NCBI GenBank assembly: GCA_036320915.1
Contig: JAXBDG010000002.1
Location: 1,860,001-1,924,000 of the forward strand
DNA: 64,000 bases
Source: Linnemannia elongata
Taxonomy: Eukaryota > Mortierellomycota > Mortierellomycetes > Mortierellales > Mortierellaceae
Direction: 5' to 3'
This document shows positions 47,721 through 60,400 of the stretch, in pieces. A program made the translations under genes and the position numbers. Positions within the stretch are counted from its first letter, which is position 1, and each line of letters starts with the position of its first letter. Below the pieces are notes generated by a model, which had not been told where the DNA came from, did not search any database, and saw only the letters and a list, made by a program, of their open reading frames with translations.

Positions 47721-48487
47721 CTAAGAATTAGGGGACCAAAACTTCTTTGGGACACCATTCTTCAGCTGCCACTTGTGGCGATTTTGCTTACATGAATGGG
47801 TGCGTTGTCCTTCATGAGAAGAGGATTCTTTACTTGAGCCACGAACTACCTCAGCTCATTCTCATAGACGGTGTCGACAAAACCTTTTTCTTTGTTGTTG
47901 TTCCCATCGAGAATAGCTCCCCATACCTTGAACCTTGATCGGCCGCTCCGGATAAGTGGACTTATAATCTTGAGCAGATATATCCCATCCTTAGTGCGCC
48001 AGAGAAGCACCCTCCTAAAATTCTTGCTTATCTCAAAGCAACATTCGTCAGTCTAAATGATCCTTTGCCAGTCAACCCACTTCCAAGTTTGTTTGTCTAG
48101 GGCAAAGGCTAATCGAGCGGCCACATGCCTTGGCTGCAGACGAGGTTTCTTGACGGCAACCCGACAAAACATTCCCTTCTTGTGGAGAATCTTGCTTATA
48201 ATGCATTTGGAGACCGGCTTGGACGAGATCTTGGTTATTTCCTGAAGGGTTTCGCGATCATTGTCTTGCACCCTGTTGGGAAGGTGCTCGACATCCTGCT
48301 CCCCAAGGATAGGTGGTCTTCCAGTTGGTCTTTTGGGAACAATAGTGCCGTCTCACTCCCAATTTCTAGTGACATTTAGGACCGTAGTTTGTGTACATCG
48401 AACGCCTTCAATGCGGGAGGCGGTTGCATCGGCTCGATAGGCCACAATGATGCGGCCTTTAAGCTCCATAGAAAGGTACTTAAACAT
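47721..48487 (-). pseudogene. Decayed Tc1/mariner transposase
   Basis: Reading the minus strand from an ATG at 48487, one frame shows MELKGRIIVAYRADATASRI (N-terminal helix-turn-helix), then RPTGRPPIL (the GRPP hinge), RLQPRHVAARLAFALDKQ, a TDEC with the first catalytic Asp, FKVWGAILDG, and LMKDNAPIH with the second Asp. In-frame stops fall at 48353, 48053, 47846 and 47762, and a frameshift precedes the last recognisable piece (KKFWSPNS). The C-terminal third with the last acidic residue is missing. Terminal inverted repeats were not convincingly found. Clearly inactive. Confidence 0.85.
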
Positions 48488-48801
48488 GGTGTAATTGTGG
48501 TGATGGTCGAGTGCAATGGTGGTGGAATGGAAGTATTGGTTTCGTTTCGTTTTATCGGAGAGCTCGGAGGACATAATGGTGCTGGAATTTTCGTTCTTTG
48601 CATTGGCTGCATGATCCTATTCCAATTCTTAGTCCCATACAATATGGTAGCGGGCAATAGGATCGTAAAATAACCTATCCACTGTACCCAACAATCAACA
48701 TCATATCATATCTCATCATACGATCGAACAATACCAACAAGTCTCCATGTTAGTTTTTACTAAAGGAAAAGTGTGAAGGCGTTGAACAAAGGAAAAGTGA
48801 G

Positions 48802-51179
48802 CTAGAGCCGGTTGTAGTCATTGTCGTGTGAAGCATGAACACCATGGGGTTGCAATTCATACGGCCGTTGGTTCCCATGCTTACTATTATACCTTCCTCC
48901 CCCTCCATGTCCGCCATGTCCAAGGTAGTCATCGCTAACTCCGCTACCCTTCAACGGCCTGTCACCTTCAACAACACCATCCTTCCTCCGGTTACTCCAA
49001 AACTTCAACAGCGACCCGATTCCAAACACACCGACCACCAACACTACCACCCACGCATAATACAGATACCACACAACCTCCTTTCCAGTTGGCCAAAGTC
49101 CGTACAACTTCATCCCCAAATACACTTGCACGAGACCCGTGATTAGGATAGCGTATCCCCAACAGCGATGGACCCACGTCGGGATCCGGACAATCGCTGC
49201 TTGGCGAGTTCGTGCAGGGTCATATTTTGTGAAAATAAAGACTCCAACGATCACCTGAAGGACTAAGGCGCTGACAAGAACAAACCCGACGATTGCGTGG
49301 GTAGAATAGACAATGGGGGCGTCATTGTTGAGGGAAGATGACTTGGCGAGCGCGGCAAGGATACAGCCAAAGGCTGCGAGGACGGTGAGGAATCCTGTGA
49401 CTTGAAGGGGTCGGTGCCATTTGAAGACATGTTGAAGGTGGAGGAAGAACCGGACCAGCGAAGCTCCCAAGGGGAAAATGATCAGGAACGCCAGAGTCAT
49501 CATCACCGCTTCAAGGGAGGAGGTTTTGTACCCGTTCGGAGGATTCGGAGGATGAAGATTGCCAGTTGCAAGGATGGTAATGACATAGAAAGAAGAAGGC
49601 GATAGAGAAAGAGAGAGAAAGGATATGGGAAAACGTTTGATTTAGTGTTCTATTACCCTCATCTCAGACTGGATAGGATACGCAATCCAAAGGCAACAAA
49701 AGGGTCGTTTGTCCCCTCGGTGAATAGTACGCAGACATCATATTTTGAACAATGCATATTAAAACCAACAAACGCAAAAGGCAAGCATACCATGGACTTT
49801 GATGAGGGTATCAATCTGCTCCTGTGTCCTCAAAAGCTCCTCAATGCTTGGTGACGTATTCCCTCCGCCACCTGTCTCCGTCCCCGTCCCAGGAGTATGT
49901 GTCGCACCAGGAACGGTACCCGTCTTTGTCGCCGTTCCATTTCCTGCGCTGGTCCCCTCCTTCTGGGCAATCTTCAAGGACCCAAATCCTGTAAATGTGT
50001 GCTCCTGAATACTTGCCTTCTGTGGATCTCCTCCTGCGCCCGCAACGACGGGCCTGAGTCCCACAGCATAGATGATGTTAACTGATGCTGCAGTTGGGGC
50101 GATGGGGGATGTGGCGAGGTTGAGGGGTCGAGAGAAGGTGCAAGTGAACCGCTTTGGGGTGGTGGTGGTGATGAATCCGGATTTTGGGGTTTGGATCTTG
50201 AAGGCGGGTGGGGTCGCCGGGGCCGAAGGGGGTCCGTTCATGGTTGCTGATCTCTGTGAGACGATTGCTCCTGTTCCCGCTGCGTTTGCTGGCCAACAAA
50301 TCTAGTTGTTAGGATAGGCAAAATAAAATGATTCAGCGTGTGTCTAGGTTTCTCTCTCACTTCATGTCGCTCACGTTGCCCTTGACTTTATCACTCAAAG
50401 AAGATACAAAACTGCAGTAGTTGAAACGATAGAAAAAGACTTACGGCGAGATCGTTGCCAGCCATGCCACCGGCCTGTCCACCAATGCCCATACCAACCC
50501 AGCCAATAGAATCAATTTGGGCAGAGAGTGAGAACTCGATGGTGGTGCTCTCCTTTGAGAACACCGTTGCAGTGATGCAGAGTTGTGGCGAGCATAGTTG
50601 TTGGGCTTGGACCGTTGAATGTGCTGCTAGAGCTATGTATTGATGTTTGTAGGTAGTTGTGTCGTGGATGGAAAGGAGAGATGGACAACTTAGTACGACG
50701 ACGTTTAAGTGGATTTAGAAGTTAATTAAATTGGTATGAAAGGAAAAGGGGCAAAGTTCCATCTTGTTTTTGTTTGTTACAGTTAAAAAAAAAGGTGTAG
50801 TCTGTGAGGAAGAGGACGAAGGGAAGAAGGGTGTGTACCCTGACCAGAACATATAACCTTGCAAAATAGAGGAGGCAATCGAGAACCAGCGTACAACAGC
50901 AAACAATAAAACCCAAACGGGAATAAGCAATCACCAATTTTTCGGGCTTTGTGTGCCAATACTCAAAAGCCAGCTTGCATTTCCCCCTCCCCCTTCTTAG
51001 CTCACTCTGACCGTTTTTCACTGTTTGTTTGTTGTTCAAACTGGTCAGTCTAGAAAGTACAAAAATCCGTCATGAATAAAAGGGGAGGGGGAGGAGGGGG
51101 AGGAGAGAGGACACATACCTAAAAGGGCCGAAAAGCCGAAGGTGGCCTTGAGCCTCGCAGTGCGAGCAGAAATATACAT
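48802..51179 (-). CDS. Secreted DOMON-cytochrome b561 membrane protein
   Basis: Exons 51179-51119, 50632-50445, 50301-49791 and 49508-48802 join in phase (488 residues). The first 32 or so residues (MYISARTARLKATFGFSALL, then ALAAHSTVQA) form a signal peptide. A DOMON/CDH-type haem-binding domain follows: TIEFSLSAQIDSIGWVGMGI with its Met ligand candidate, ICWPANAAGTGAIVSQR and FTCTFSRPLN. After a Gly/Thr linker, a cytochrome b561 core of five to six helices carries four His ligand candidates: KVHG, KWHRPLQVTGF, STHAIVGFV and WVHRCWGYAIL. Such proteins move electrons across the plasma membrane, and fungal members may serve iron reduction or extracellular redox enzymes. The tail is Gly/His-rich. 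Confidence 0.9.
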
Positions 51180-52323
51180 TGGGAGTGTGCTGTTGGGTGT
51201 GTGCTTGCTTGATATGTGAATTTGTCAATTATCGCTGGCAAGATGTAAAACGTAACAAGGACGGTTATAGCGTGGTTGGTCCGAGAGGGGGGGTGAAGCT
51301 AGCAAGTAGAACCTCGGAAAAGAGTCGGAGCTTTGTAGCTGCTTTTGAATCAAAGAAGTGGATGGAGGACAGGTGGACTTTTGGAGAGTTGAGAGGAGTG
51401 AGGGGAGAAGACGTTGAATAACAAAGAAGAGAAGAGATGAAGAATTGATGTGGGAAGACGGAGATGAAGGAGAACAAAAGAGAAAGCGGAGGTGAAGGTG
51501 AGAATAAGACAAAAAAAGAGTCGACACTGACGGAGGATGACAGGAACAAGCAAGGCGTCCAAAAGCTGTGAGAAAATTTGTCCTTGGAAAAACGTCTAGG
51601 CCGCAGAGGCACAAAAGCCCATCCTGGTCAGCCCCCCAACCCTTTTGAATGGAAACCCTCGTTCATCCCTCTGCGCAATCCCTTAGACGCCCTCACGGAT
51701 GTGTTCGCACAATTGGCCTATTCACTGCCTCATTATTATTTCATCACTCCCGTATAGTTTTTCCTGCTCGAAAAACGGAGTCGATCGAGGCACAATTAAA
51801 AGGAAGGGATTGGCGAAAGAGGGGAGGAGATGAGAAGAATTTATCCTTGAAGAATAAAAGTCAGGGGCACCATCAACACCACACAAAAAGATAGTAATGC
51901 CCTCAACTAGCGGCAAGTTCTTGAAGCAAAAGAGTATGTGCCTGTGACCTTGCCCGTTTCTCCTTGCTTTTCCTCCCCCTTGATAATAATAGCTGATGTG
52001 TGTTTCATGTCGCACGAGCCAAAAAGTCAAATTGCGCTTCTCATCACAGTAGTTCAATTCAATAAAGGTGGTTTATTACTGGGGGACCCCCAAATTAATG
52101 CCTTCATCCTGTCGTCCATGCCATGTACTACTACTAGCACATACATTCGTCTATGAGCGACCCCCAAGATCTATCCACCAAACTATTACTAGACGTTGGT
52201 ATACTGTTTAGTTTTTATTAATGCGATAGGAGGAAGTAAAATGGTGGGAATATGTAGAGAAGCGCATGTGTATATGTAGAGTAGATTACATAAAAAAGCA
52301 AGGGTTCTTTTGCTTACAGCCTT
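51180..52323. other. Intergenic, DOMON-b561 upstream region and CNT copy 2 3' flank
   Basis: 1.1 kb with no gene recognised. Purine-rich sequence at about 51420-51530 probably represents the CT-rich leader of the minus-strand gene. Confidence 0.5.
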
Positions 52324-54355
52324 TTACGACACAATACCAGCAATGCAGGCAGAGATCAAGGTAGAAACTGATCCGCACAAGCAGGCTGACAAGGAAAGAC
52401 GAGCAATGGCATCAGCACGATCGGGAGCCAAAGTCAAAAACAACGAGATCTGGGTACCGATGGAGCCAATGTTAGCAAAGGAAGCCATGGCATAGGTGGT
52501 CAAGAGGGCTGTACGGGGCTGGAGATGAGCAACCTTGCCGGTGAACATGGCGAAAGCAGCAAACTCGTTGAGGATGAACTTAATGCCCATGGCCTCGGCA
52601 GCGTCGGTCAAGTCGACAGTGGGGATACCGATCAACCAGGCCAAGGGGTACAGGATCCAGGATGCAATCTTCTCGATCGAGATCTCAACACCGTAGAAAT
52701 GAAAGATCCAGCCCAAGAAACCGTTGGCGAGGCCGAGGAGGGAGATGACAGCCAATAAGACAGCAATGATGACAATGCAGAGCTTGATACCAAAAATGGC
52801 TCCGTTGGAGATGGCATGGATGGCGTTCGACTCGCGGTCCTTGTAGGCCGGGGCGACAGCGGTTCCCTTGGTCAGGGGGACCTCCTCCTCGGGGAAGCGG
52901 ATCTTGGAGATGACGATGGCACAGGGGACTGACATCATGCAGCATGTCAAGAGGGCGGTGGCATCGGCGTTGAAGGTCAAGAGACCCAAGAAGACGGATC
53001 CAGAAATGGTGGCGAAACCAGAGGTCAAGACTTGATGTAACTCGGCCTCGGTCATCTCAGAGACAAAGGGACCGACCAACATCGAGGCCTCGGACATTCC
53101 GACGAAGGGAGCAGCGCAGGCGGCAACGCACTCGACACCGGAGATGTCGATGATGTGGATGACGGCCTTGGCCATGCCGGCGACGACGGACTGGACAATG
53201 TTGTAGTAGTAGAGGCACTGGATGACGGCGGCGAAGAGGATGATGGCGGGGAGGACGGAGATGGCAAAGGAGCCGGCAAAGGCGATGGTCTCACCCTTAA
53301 AGGTGGTGGAGTTGGGGCCAAAGATGAACTCGCGACCCTGGGAGGCGTAGCCGAGGAAGGACTCTGCCTGCTGGGCGATGAACTGGAAGACTTCGTAGCC
53401 GACTGACCAGCGGATGATCAAGAGTCCAAGGATGTACTGCATGAAGATGCCAGTCCAGACGATCTTCCACGAGATGGCCGAGCGTTTCTAATGGTTGTAT
53501 GTACGGAGGGAGGAGACATGGGTGAGTCTTGTGCTATGCTGTACGACCCATCCTCTTCCGTTTGTCTACCCCTGAAAACTTTTCTTCTTCTACTTTGACT
53601 TCAAATTGTTCTCCCCTCTTCTTCTCATTCGTCATCGGGCTGTTTCTCTTTTGACCCCTTCAGCTTCTTCACCCCCTGGAAAAGTAACGAGGACATTTCC
53701 CTTTTCGGACCGGGGAATTAAAAACAACGAAAACAAAACAAAACAAAACAAAAACAAAACAAACAAAAACAAAACACAATTAATAAGTCAAGGAGGAATT
53801 CGTTTGTGTTACCTTGGAGCAGGCAACGGTAATACCCAAAAGAACAACAAGACCCAAGCATGAGATAAGACGCTGGGCACGGGTACCGTGAGTGTCATCG
53901 GCTCTCAAGGCTGCAGTCAAGATCAAAGCCAGGGGAGGGATACCATATCCAATAATCTTGACAACCAAAGGGGGCAGCATCTCAATAACATGGGCACCAC
54001 CGTTCCAGACAGCAGAAATAGGGCCCGAAACAGATCCAACGGGGAGGTGCTGGAGAAGCAACCACCAAACAACAGCGGCGTACAAAAGAGAGAGAACAAG
54101 GAGGTTGCCCTCCTTGTGGAGGATGGCGGCGGGGATGAAAAGGCCGGTGATGATGAGGAAGGTGAGGATGTGGTTGATGAGTGATCTGTGGGTGTTGTAG
54201 AAGGGGAATCGACCGGTGTACTCTTCCTCCTCGAGCTCCTCTTCGTGGTGCTCATCGTGGATGTCGAGCTCCTCATGGTCAAGGTGGTCGTCGTAATGAT
54301 GATGGCCCTTGTCGTCATTCATCTGAATGGTCGTCTGTTTCTCTGAAATAGACAT
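52324..54355 (-). CDS. Concentrative nucleoside transporter (CNT/SLC28 family), copy 2
   Basis: Exons 54355-53813 and 53487-52324 (phase 0), giving 568 residues. The N-terminal 50 residues are His/Asp/Glu-rich (DIHDEHHEEELEEEEYTGRF). The transporter core matches copy 1 closely: PFVGMSEASMLVGPFV, TSGFATISGSVFLGLLTF, the CNT signature GIKFILNEFAAFAM and the ending SACIAGIVS. The intron (53488-53812) falls just before RSAISW, a site where copy 1 has none, and copy 1's own intron is absent here, so the duplication is not recent. That intron holds an AAAAC-type repeat at about 53727-53777. Substrate range is unknown. Confidence 0.93.
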
Positions 54356-55243
54356 CTTTGTTGTTGTGTTATTATGAGGCGGAGAGGAGGAGGTCGTTAT
54401 TATGGTGAAATAGTGTGTGGGGAAGGAGGGAAGGAAAGAAGAAAGGAGGGATGTGCGGATGAGAAGGAGGATGAGAGAGAGAGGATGGAATTGGTCGATA
54501 AAGTGTGGGGAGGGGAATGCGGACAATGGACAAACAACAAAAGAAAGAGAAAAAAAAGAGAAGAGCAGTCGATATATATTTGTTTTGTTTGGATCTACCC
54601 TTGGTGATTGAACCCAGGAGATGTTCATCCCCGCAAATCCTCCTCACTCCCTCTCTCTCTCTTGCTCTTCCCTCCGTCAGCAAGAAAAGGTACATCCAGG
54701 GGTGAACATCCGCTAGTCTCTTACTCTTCCTCTTACTCAATAGTAATAAAAATACATGGCAATGAATCGCCGTTCTGTTCTTCTTGACTTTTACATCAAG
54801 ATGACTACTGAGCTCTCATATAATAAGTATGATCCCTTCATTCTCCATGTCGGCCAATCAGATGACGCGTTGATTCAACTCCAGCCCTGAACTCCCCGGT
54901 CCCTCAAAGCCAATTGTTGTCTGGGCTCCCCCTTTTTTTCTGTTGTTTGGCTGTCTGGCTATCTGGTTGTCTGTCTGCCTCTCAAAATATCCACTGCCAC
55001 TTCACCAATTGGCAAGGTCTCTGCTTTGTTCAAGTGGTGTACTTTTTGACCCTGTGGTAACTGGTGACTAGCGCCCATTCAGTCGTAATTCTCCAACCTG
55101 GAGACCTGTTGAAACTGCTCCTCACATGAAAATTTTTTATTCTTTCCCAGCAGCAGCATTAGACTTTCTTGCAGATGCCTATCTTTATTCGATCAAAGCT
55201 TGCAAAACGGGGTGAGCATGTCGCAGTTGCAAATTGTGCTACT

Positions 55244-55367
55244 TACAGTACTGTATTCTCTTTCTGTCGTTCGCTACAGCAACGTCAGCAACAGCGGCAA
55301 CAATGCCTACACCAAAAGACACCCCCGCTTCGGGGTGAAGGACCATTTTAGGACACCATGTACTGTA
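55244..55367. mobile_element. Candidate mariner-type MITE
   Basis: About 124 bp bounded by TA on both sides. The left end starts CAGTACTG and the right end, reversed, starts CAGTACATG, an inverted match of 6-7 bp. Inside lies a hairpin, CACCCC-cgcttc-GGGGTG, at 55320-55337. Size, TA target and CAGT termini fit non-autonomous Tc1/mariner elements, but the repeats are short and no second copy was identified. Confidence 0.35.
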
Positions 55368-56599
55368 CTGCCTAAATGAAATCAATCCTTGCCTTTCAGC
55401 CTCTTTTCTTATGTTTGATCCACAGTCATTTTCGATGCCCGCTTCCATTCATTTTTTATTCATTGCACCAAAGGTTAAGTAAGGATGGGGACGCTAAAAG
55501 AGGTCGATGAGACAAGCTGTTCTGGTCCTTAGTACCACTGCTACCGTACGCCACGTTTGGATCGAATGTTTCTTTTTAGTCTCTTCTTTAGTTACAGCTC
55601 TGTGTCGGTTATTACTAACCCAACCAACCCCTCACTACAGAAAAACCGGAGTGGCAACTAAGCTTTTTTTCGTGGTTCAAACGGATTCACTAGAAGAACA
55701 TAGGGTGAGAGTGAGAGAGTGAGCGGATGAGCGAGGATGGGTGGTGGTACCAATGGTAGGCAGAGACAAGCACACGCCATTTTGGGCAATATCCCACAAC
55801 TCCTGTCCTGTGGTGCCACACAAAGCCAAAAAGAAACAAGATCGGCAATCCCTCGTTTACAACCTACCCACCTCATTTTTTTTATTTATTTTTTTGGGCT
55901 GTTCCCGCAAGGAATGAGCGAGGTGAGCTGGATCCATCTCCCTATCTTCTTCTTCTTGCTGTAGCTTCTGTTGTTGTTGCTATTGCGGTTAGATGAGGAT
56001 GGTTCTTTTTTGATGTTCGGCGTCGGTGTGTCTAGGTCTCATAAGGAGGAGAGATACAACGATCGGCCCTTGTTGCAGTATCTAGCTGGACAGACAGGAA
56101 ATCGTCATTGTTGTTTTCCTTTACCCGTGTGTACTGTCCACGGATTGCTTTTGTGTGTAACAGCCCCAAACATAAACAAAACAAAGCAAACACTAAACAA
56201 GGAGCAACGGCAACCCTCGATTACCTATCGGAAAGAAATGAAAAGTGGAGCCATCGAAAGAGATGGAGACAAGAGGGTTGCGTTGGGGTCTTGTGCTTTG
56301 GTTTGTCATCTTGCTCACCCATGATTGTCGTGCGGTATCCTCTTTCTCTCTCCTTTCTTCTCCCCTCCTTTCTCTTCTTCTCTCCTTCTCTCCAAACAAA
56401 CAAACAGATCACACCAACGGACACATATCTTTCCTTCTCTCCTGTTTGTTCTGTTGTTCACCGTTCTCAACATTACTCCTCTCTAAATTTAAATGGAGTT
56501 TTTTCCTTATCGGAGATACAATATCGCACATTGGGTACACAACCGGACATAAGCGGCTACTTTCCCAGGGTGGGGAACACCAACCGCAGACGACAAACG

Positions 56600-56647
<48 letters not shown>

Positions 56648-56661
56648 AACAAACAAACAAA
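56600..56661. repeat. (ACAG)n / (ACAA)n compound microsatellite
   Basis: About ten ACAG units pass directly into about five ACAA units. Confidence 0.9.
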
Positions 56662-57490
56662 GCCAAGAAGCCAGTTAAATGCATCGATATTTGAAAAGAG
56701 AGGGTGAGGAGTGGTGGATGAGAGCACCACTCCTGAAAAATGCGGAGAAGTGGGTCCTTGCTTCGCTTTTTTTTTTTTTTTTTTTTTTTTTTTTCCTGTA
56801 CCTGTTCGTTGACCCAACGAATACAATTGGATCTTTCTGTCTATCGCTAACTCTCGTACAGCAAGGTACGGAATAACATTCTGGACGACAAAAAAAAAAA
56901 AAAAAAATACATCGAAGGAGTTGAAAGATTGAATCCCCTCTCCTTCGTTACTGTCGGCCGTTTTGTATGCGGCCTGGTCTCGTGTCTCTCTTCCTCTTGT
57001 GCTGTAGACTACCATTCCCTATTATTCCTTCCGCTCGTTCTTTGTCTTCTCTTCTTTCCCCTCATTTGCAACAACGACAGAGAGAATTATGTTCTCCGCT
57101 TTCACCTTGCTCGCTGTGGCAGGACATGTAATGACGAAACGGATATAGGCTGGCTACCCCACTTGTCGTGGTTTGCCTTTTTTGTGTCAATGTTCTATCT
57201 TATCTCTCCATTGTTACGCTCGGAGAAATTACTGAACAGCTCCACGGAGCACAACAAAGTCAAGGAAGATGCGACAATGAGATAGGACGAAGAATAGTGG
57301 AGAAATGTGGAGAAGTAAGAGATGAAGGAAGGCTAGATCGTTACCAAAGAGTAGTACCATTTTTTATTCGTATCACTCGTGTTTTGTTCATTCATGTACA
57401 TTGTTCGTAGATAGGAAGGAAAAGTAGGAAAAATAAATAATAAACGCCATAACTGCGACTTGTCAGCTATAGCTCTCCTTTGTGTATAAC

Positions 57491-60400
57491 TCAAAGGACA
57501 CGCTCGCGGGTAGGGATAGTATACGTACGGTTGCCCATCAGGAACCGGTCCAGTTTGGGCAAGTAAACCAACTGGTGCTCAACTAGGAACTGAAGCGCTA
57601 CCAATCGTTCGATCCCTTCGATTTGGCAAGATCCAGACGCGTATGAGGCCCCTCCACCCATGCTCGACGAGGTCTTCGCCGGGGATGTGAAGGTGAGCGG
57701 TGGCGGAGGCGGAAGTAGCGGTTTGTTCCACCCTGATGCCATCCCTGCTCCTACTCCTGCCGCTGGCGATGGTGCTACGTTGACAGCTGGCTCAGACGAG
57801 ACTGTTTGAATGCCTTGGCTTGTCCATGCATCTGAAGACAACGGAGCACCTTGACCAGGAGGCAAGCCGAGGACAGAAGAGGGCGAAGGAGACGGAGAGG
57901 GCTCACCAACGCCACCATCACCAGCCGAGCCTAAACTGGATAACACTGTTCCTGATGGCCTAACTTCCACCAAGTGCGATCCAAGCCTGGTAGCGGCAGG
58001 GGCAGTAGCCTTGTCACCAGCAGCAGCAAACGAACTAGACCCATTGGAAACAATGTCTACCGCTGCTGTAACTCCTATGGGAGGAGGAGGCGAGGGCGAG
58101 ACGGTGGTGGGTCTGGATGAACCACCCTCTCCGCTCCCGCTACTATTCGTTTCCTGAGGGGGTGACGATGACGCAGTATTGGACCGAGATCCCTTGAACA
58201 GACTCCTCACAAACATCTGCATCACCTCCTCTTCCTCCGGATCTAGGCCAGAGTTACCCGTCAACTCTTCGATCTCCAGCCAGAGAACCGTTATCTCTGA
58301 CCCGCATGCCCATCGAGGGACAGACCCGATCAGTTGTTGGAGAGGAAGCGGGATCTTGGACTCAAAGACTTGAAGGTTGGGGCAGGCCTCGAGGATCCGG
58401 AAACTGCTTGCCTGGAGATGGAGCATAGTGTGCTGACGCTGGACTTGTTGGAGGTGATGCTGCGTCTGCAGAGTTTGGTAAAGGAGCGATGGCGATTGGG
58501 CAGATGGTGAGCTCGGCAAGTCTCCTCCATGTCCTCCATGTCCTCCTCCTGGGTAAGCATATTGCTGCTGCTGCTGTTGCATGGCTGACGACTCTGATCC
58601 AAAAGTAACAAAAGTCGAATTGTACTGGTGGCCTAATTGCCCATAAAGCTGTTGTTGTTGATGTGGACTCTGTTGGTCATAAATGTCCTGCGTTGAGTAG
58701 AATGCATGATGTTGTGGCTGACGTGGCAAGACAGGGCTGACATTCGGATTCTGGATGGAAGGGTAATGCGACATATCCTGGCTGTCATCTAGAACCTGGA
58801 ACGAGACAAGGTGCGGATGGTGGTACTCTAACAGTGTATCCAGAAGCTGTGGGCACTTAGCAACGACCCGACTGTGGACCACAAACTGTTTGAGACGAGG
58901 GATCACCTGCAGTAGCAGAGCCAGCCGGTCCTGGACTCGGCCAGGACTAGAAAGCTGCTGCTGCTTCTGCTTCAAAGGGTAGATATAACTCTGGCTCGGG
59001 GATGGACTTGGACTAATCGAGGAAGAGGACAATGAGTTATTCTGCAGCCGCAGTTGCTCACGGGACAGATCTTCGACCAGGAGGGGCTCGTTCAACACCA
59101 ACCGAGTCAACAGTGGACAATGGTTCTTGAGCATCATGGCCAGTTCCGAGATCATGACCGACTGTCGCGAAGGTGAGCTCGGTAGCCCTGCTTCTAGACT
59201 CAGACTCGCCGTCGCGTCCAGACTATCGTCACCGCTGTCCGTGTAGAAACTGCTGCTTCCAAATTCGCCCTGACTCTGATCGCTACTCCTCCGACTGTGA
59301 GCCTGACTGTAGGCCGATCCATGAAAGAGCGCATCGCCCGGGATAGAGGGTGGTCCAATCGTGGCCGCGGGGGTCTTGTACCGCATCTCTTCAAGAGCTA
59401 GCGTCTCGAGGTTTGGAAACAGGGCAAGGAGTTCGGGAACAATGGCTGTTCCTCGAAATGTCAACGATCGTACTGTCAGGAACTGGTCCTGTGGTCCTGC
59501 AGGCGCTGTCGAGGTGCCTTGGCTGCGACGGAAAAGTCCCTCCCTGCGGATGCAATTGCTACAGAGAGTGGCGGCTGAGGGTGAGTTGCTTTGCTCATAA
59601 TCAACATCCATATTGTCACTGTCATCGTTCTGGGAGGAGTGCCACGAGTAAGGTGTTTCTGTATACGGACTAGCGCGGAAATGTTCTCCTTGTAACGATG
59701 GATACTGGGACGGACGATGTTGGCAGGATGCATGCTGCTTTTGTTGTCGATGATGATAAAGGCCATAGGGATGAGGAAAAGTCCTACAGGTGCATGACGG
59801 GACAGAGGCGACGTCGAGATCGAGGACCTGCACTGCCGGCAGGAGGCGCATCATCTCCACAAACTCATTCATCAGGAACTCGTATCGCAATAACGTCAAA
59901 TGGGTCAACTGGTTCGGCTGCAGTGCGTGCGTCTTAATCCCCTGCAGGAACGAGCTTCGGATTGTCTTGTCTGAGGCCCCAAGTCCACCTTGCTGTTGCT
60001 GTCCTGGGTGCTGCTGTGAGTAGTGTTGACCTGGGTACATATCCACTGACTGGCGCATTTGTTGGTTCATCTCATACTGCTGGTGCTGCTGGTGGAGGTG
60101 CTCGTGGAGCTGTTCGTGATAGCTCTGCTGGTGCTGCTGTTGCTGTTCGTTCTGTTGTTGCTGTTGTTGATGGTAACCATGGTGATACTGTGACTGTGAC
60201 TGGGGTTGATAATCCTGGTGATGATGGTGCTGCATCCCAGGACTTGATACCGGCTCCTGTATTCCTGCCACTGAAGAAGAATACCCCATTCCACCACAAG
60301 GAGTAGCACCCATCCCAATCCCACTCTCAGTCCCCGCCGGTCTCCTTTGGTATTCCACACCATACTGAGCCCCGCCACTGCCTTGAACCCCTACACCCGA

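Larger units (their letters stand above)
54356..57490. other. Intergenic, 3.1 kb with repeats
   Basis: No gene supported. Contains CNT copy 2 leader sequence, a possible MITE at 55244-55367, a tetranucleotide repeat at 56600-56661, and a T28 run (56767-56794) and an A18 run (56890-56907) flanking about 95 bp that includes the inverted repeat TTCGTTG-acc-CAACGAA at 56805-56821. Confidence 0.5.

Noticed and set aside
49402..49605. Plus-strand frame overlapping the b561 exon
   Set aside because: Antisense to four conserved b561 histidine segments; no independent support.
54606..54615. GATTGAACCC, a B-box-like sequence suggesting a tRNA on the minus strand
   Set aside because: The flanking bases do not form a T-stem and no A-box is found at the right distance.
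56600..56661. Tandem ACAG/ACAA array considered as a CRISPR-like repeat
   Set aside because: Four-base units without spacers; a simple microsatellite in a eukaryotic genome.
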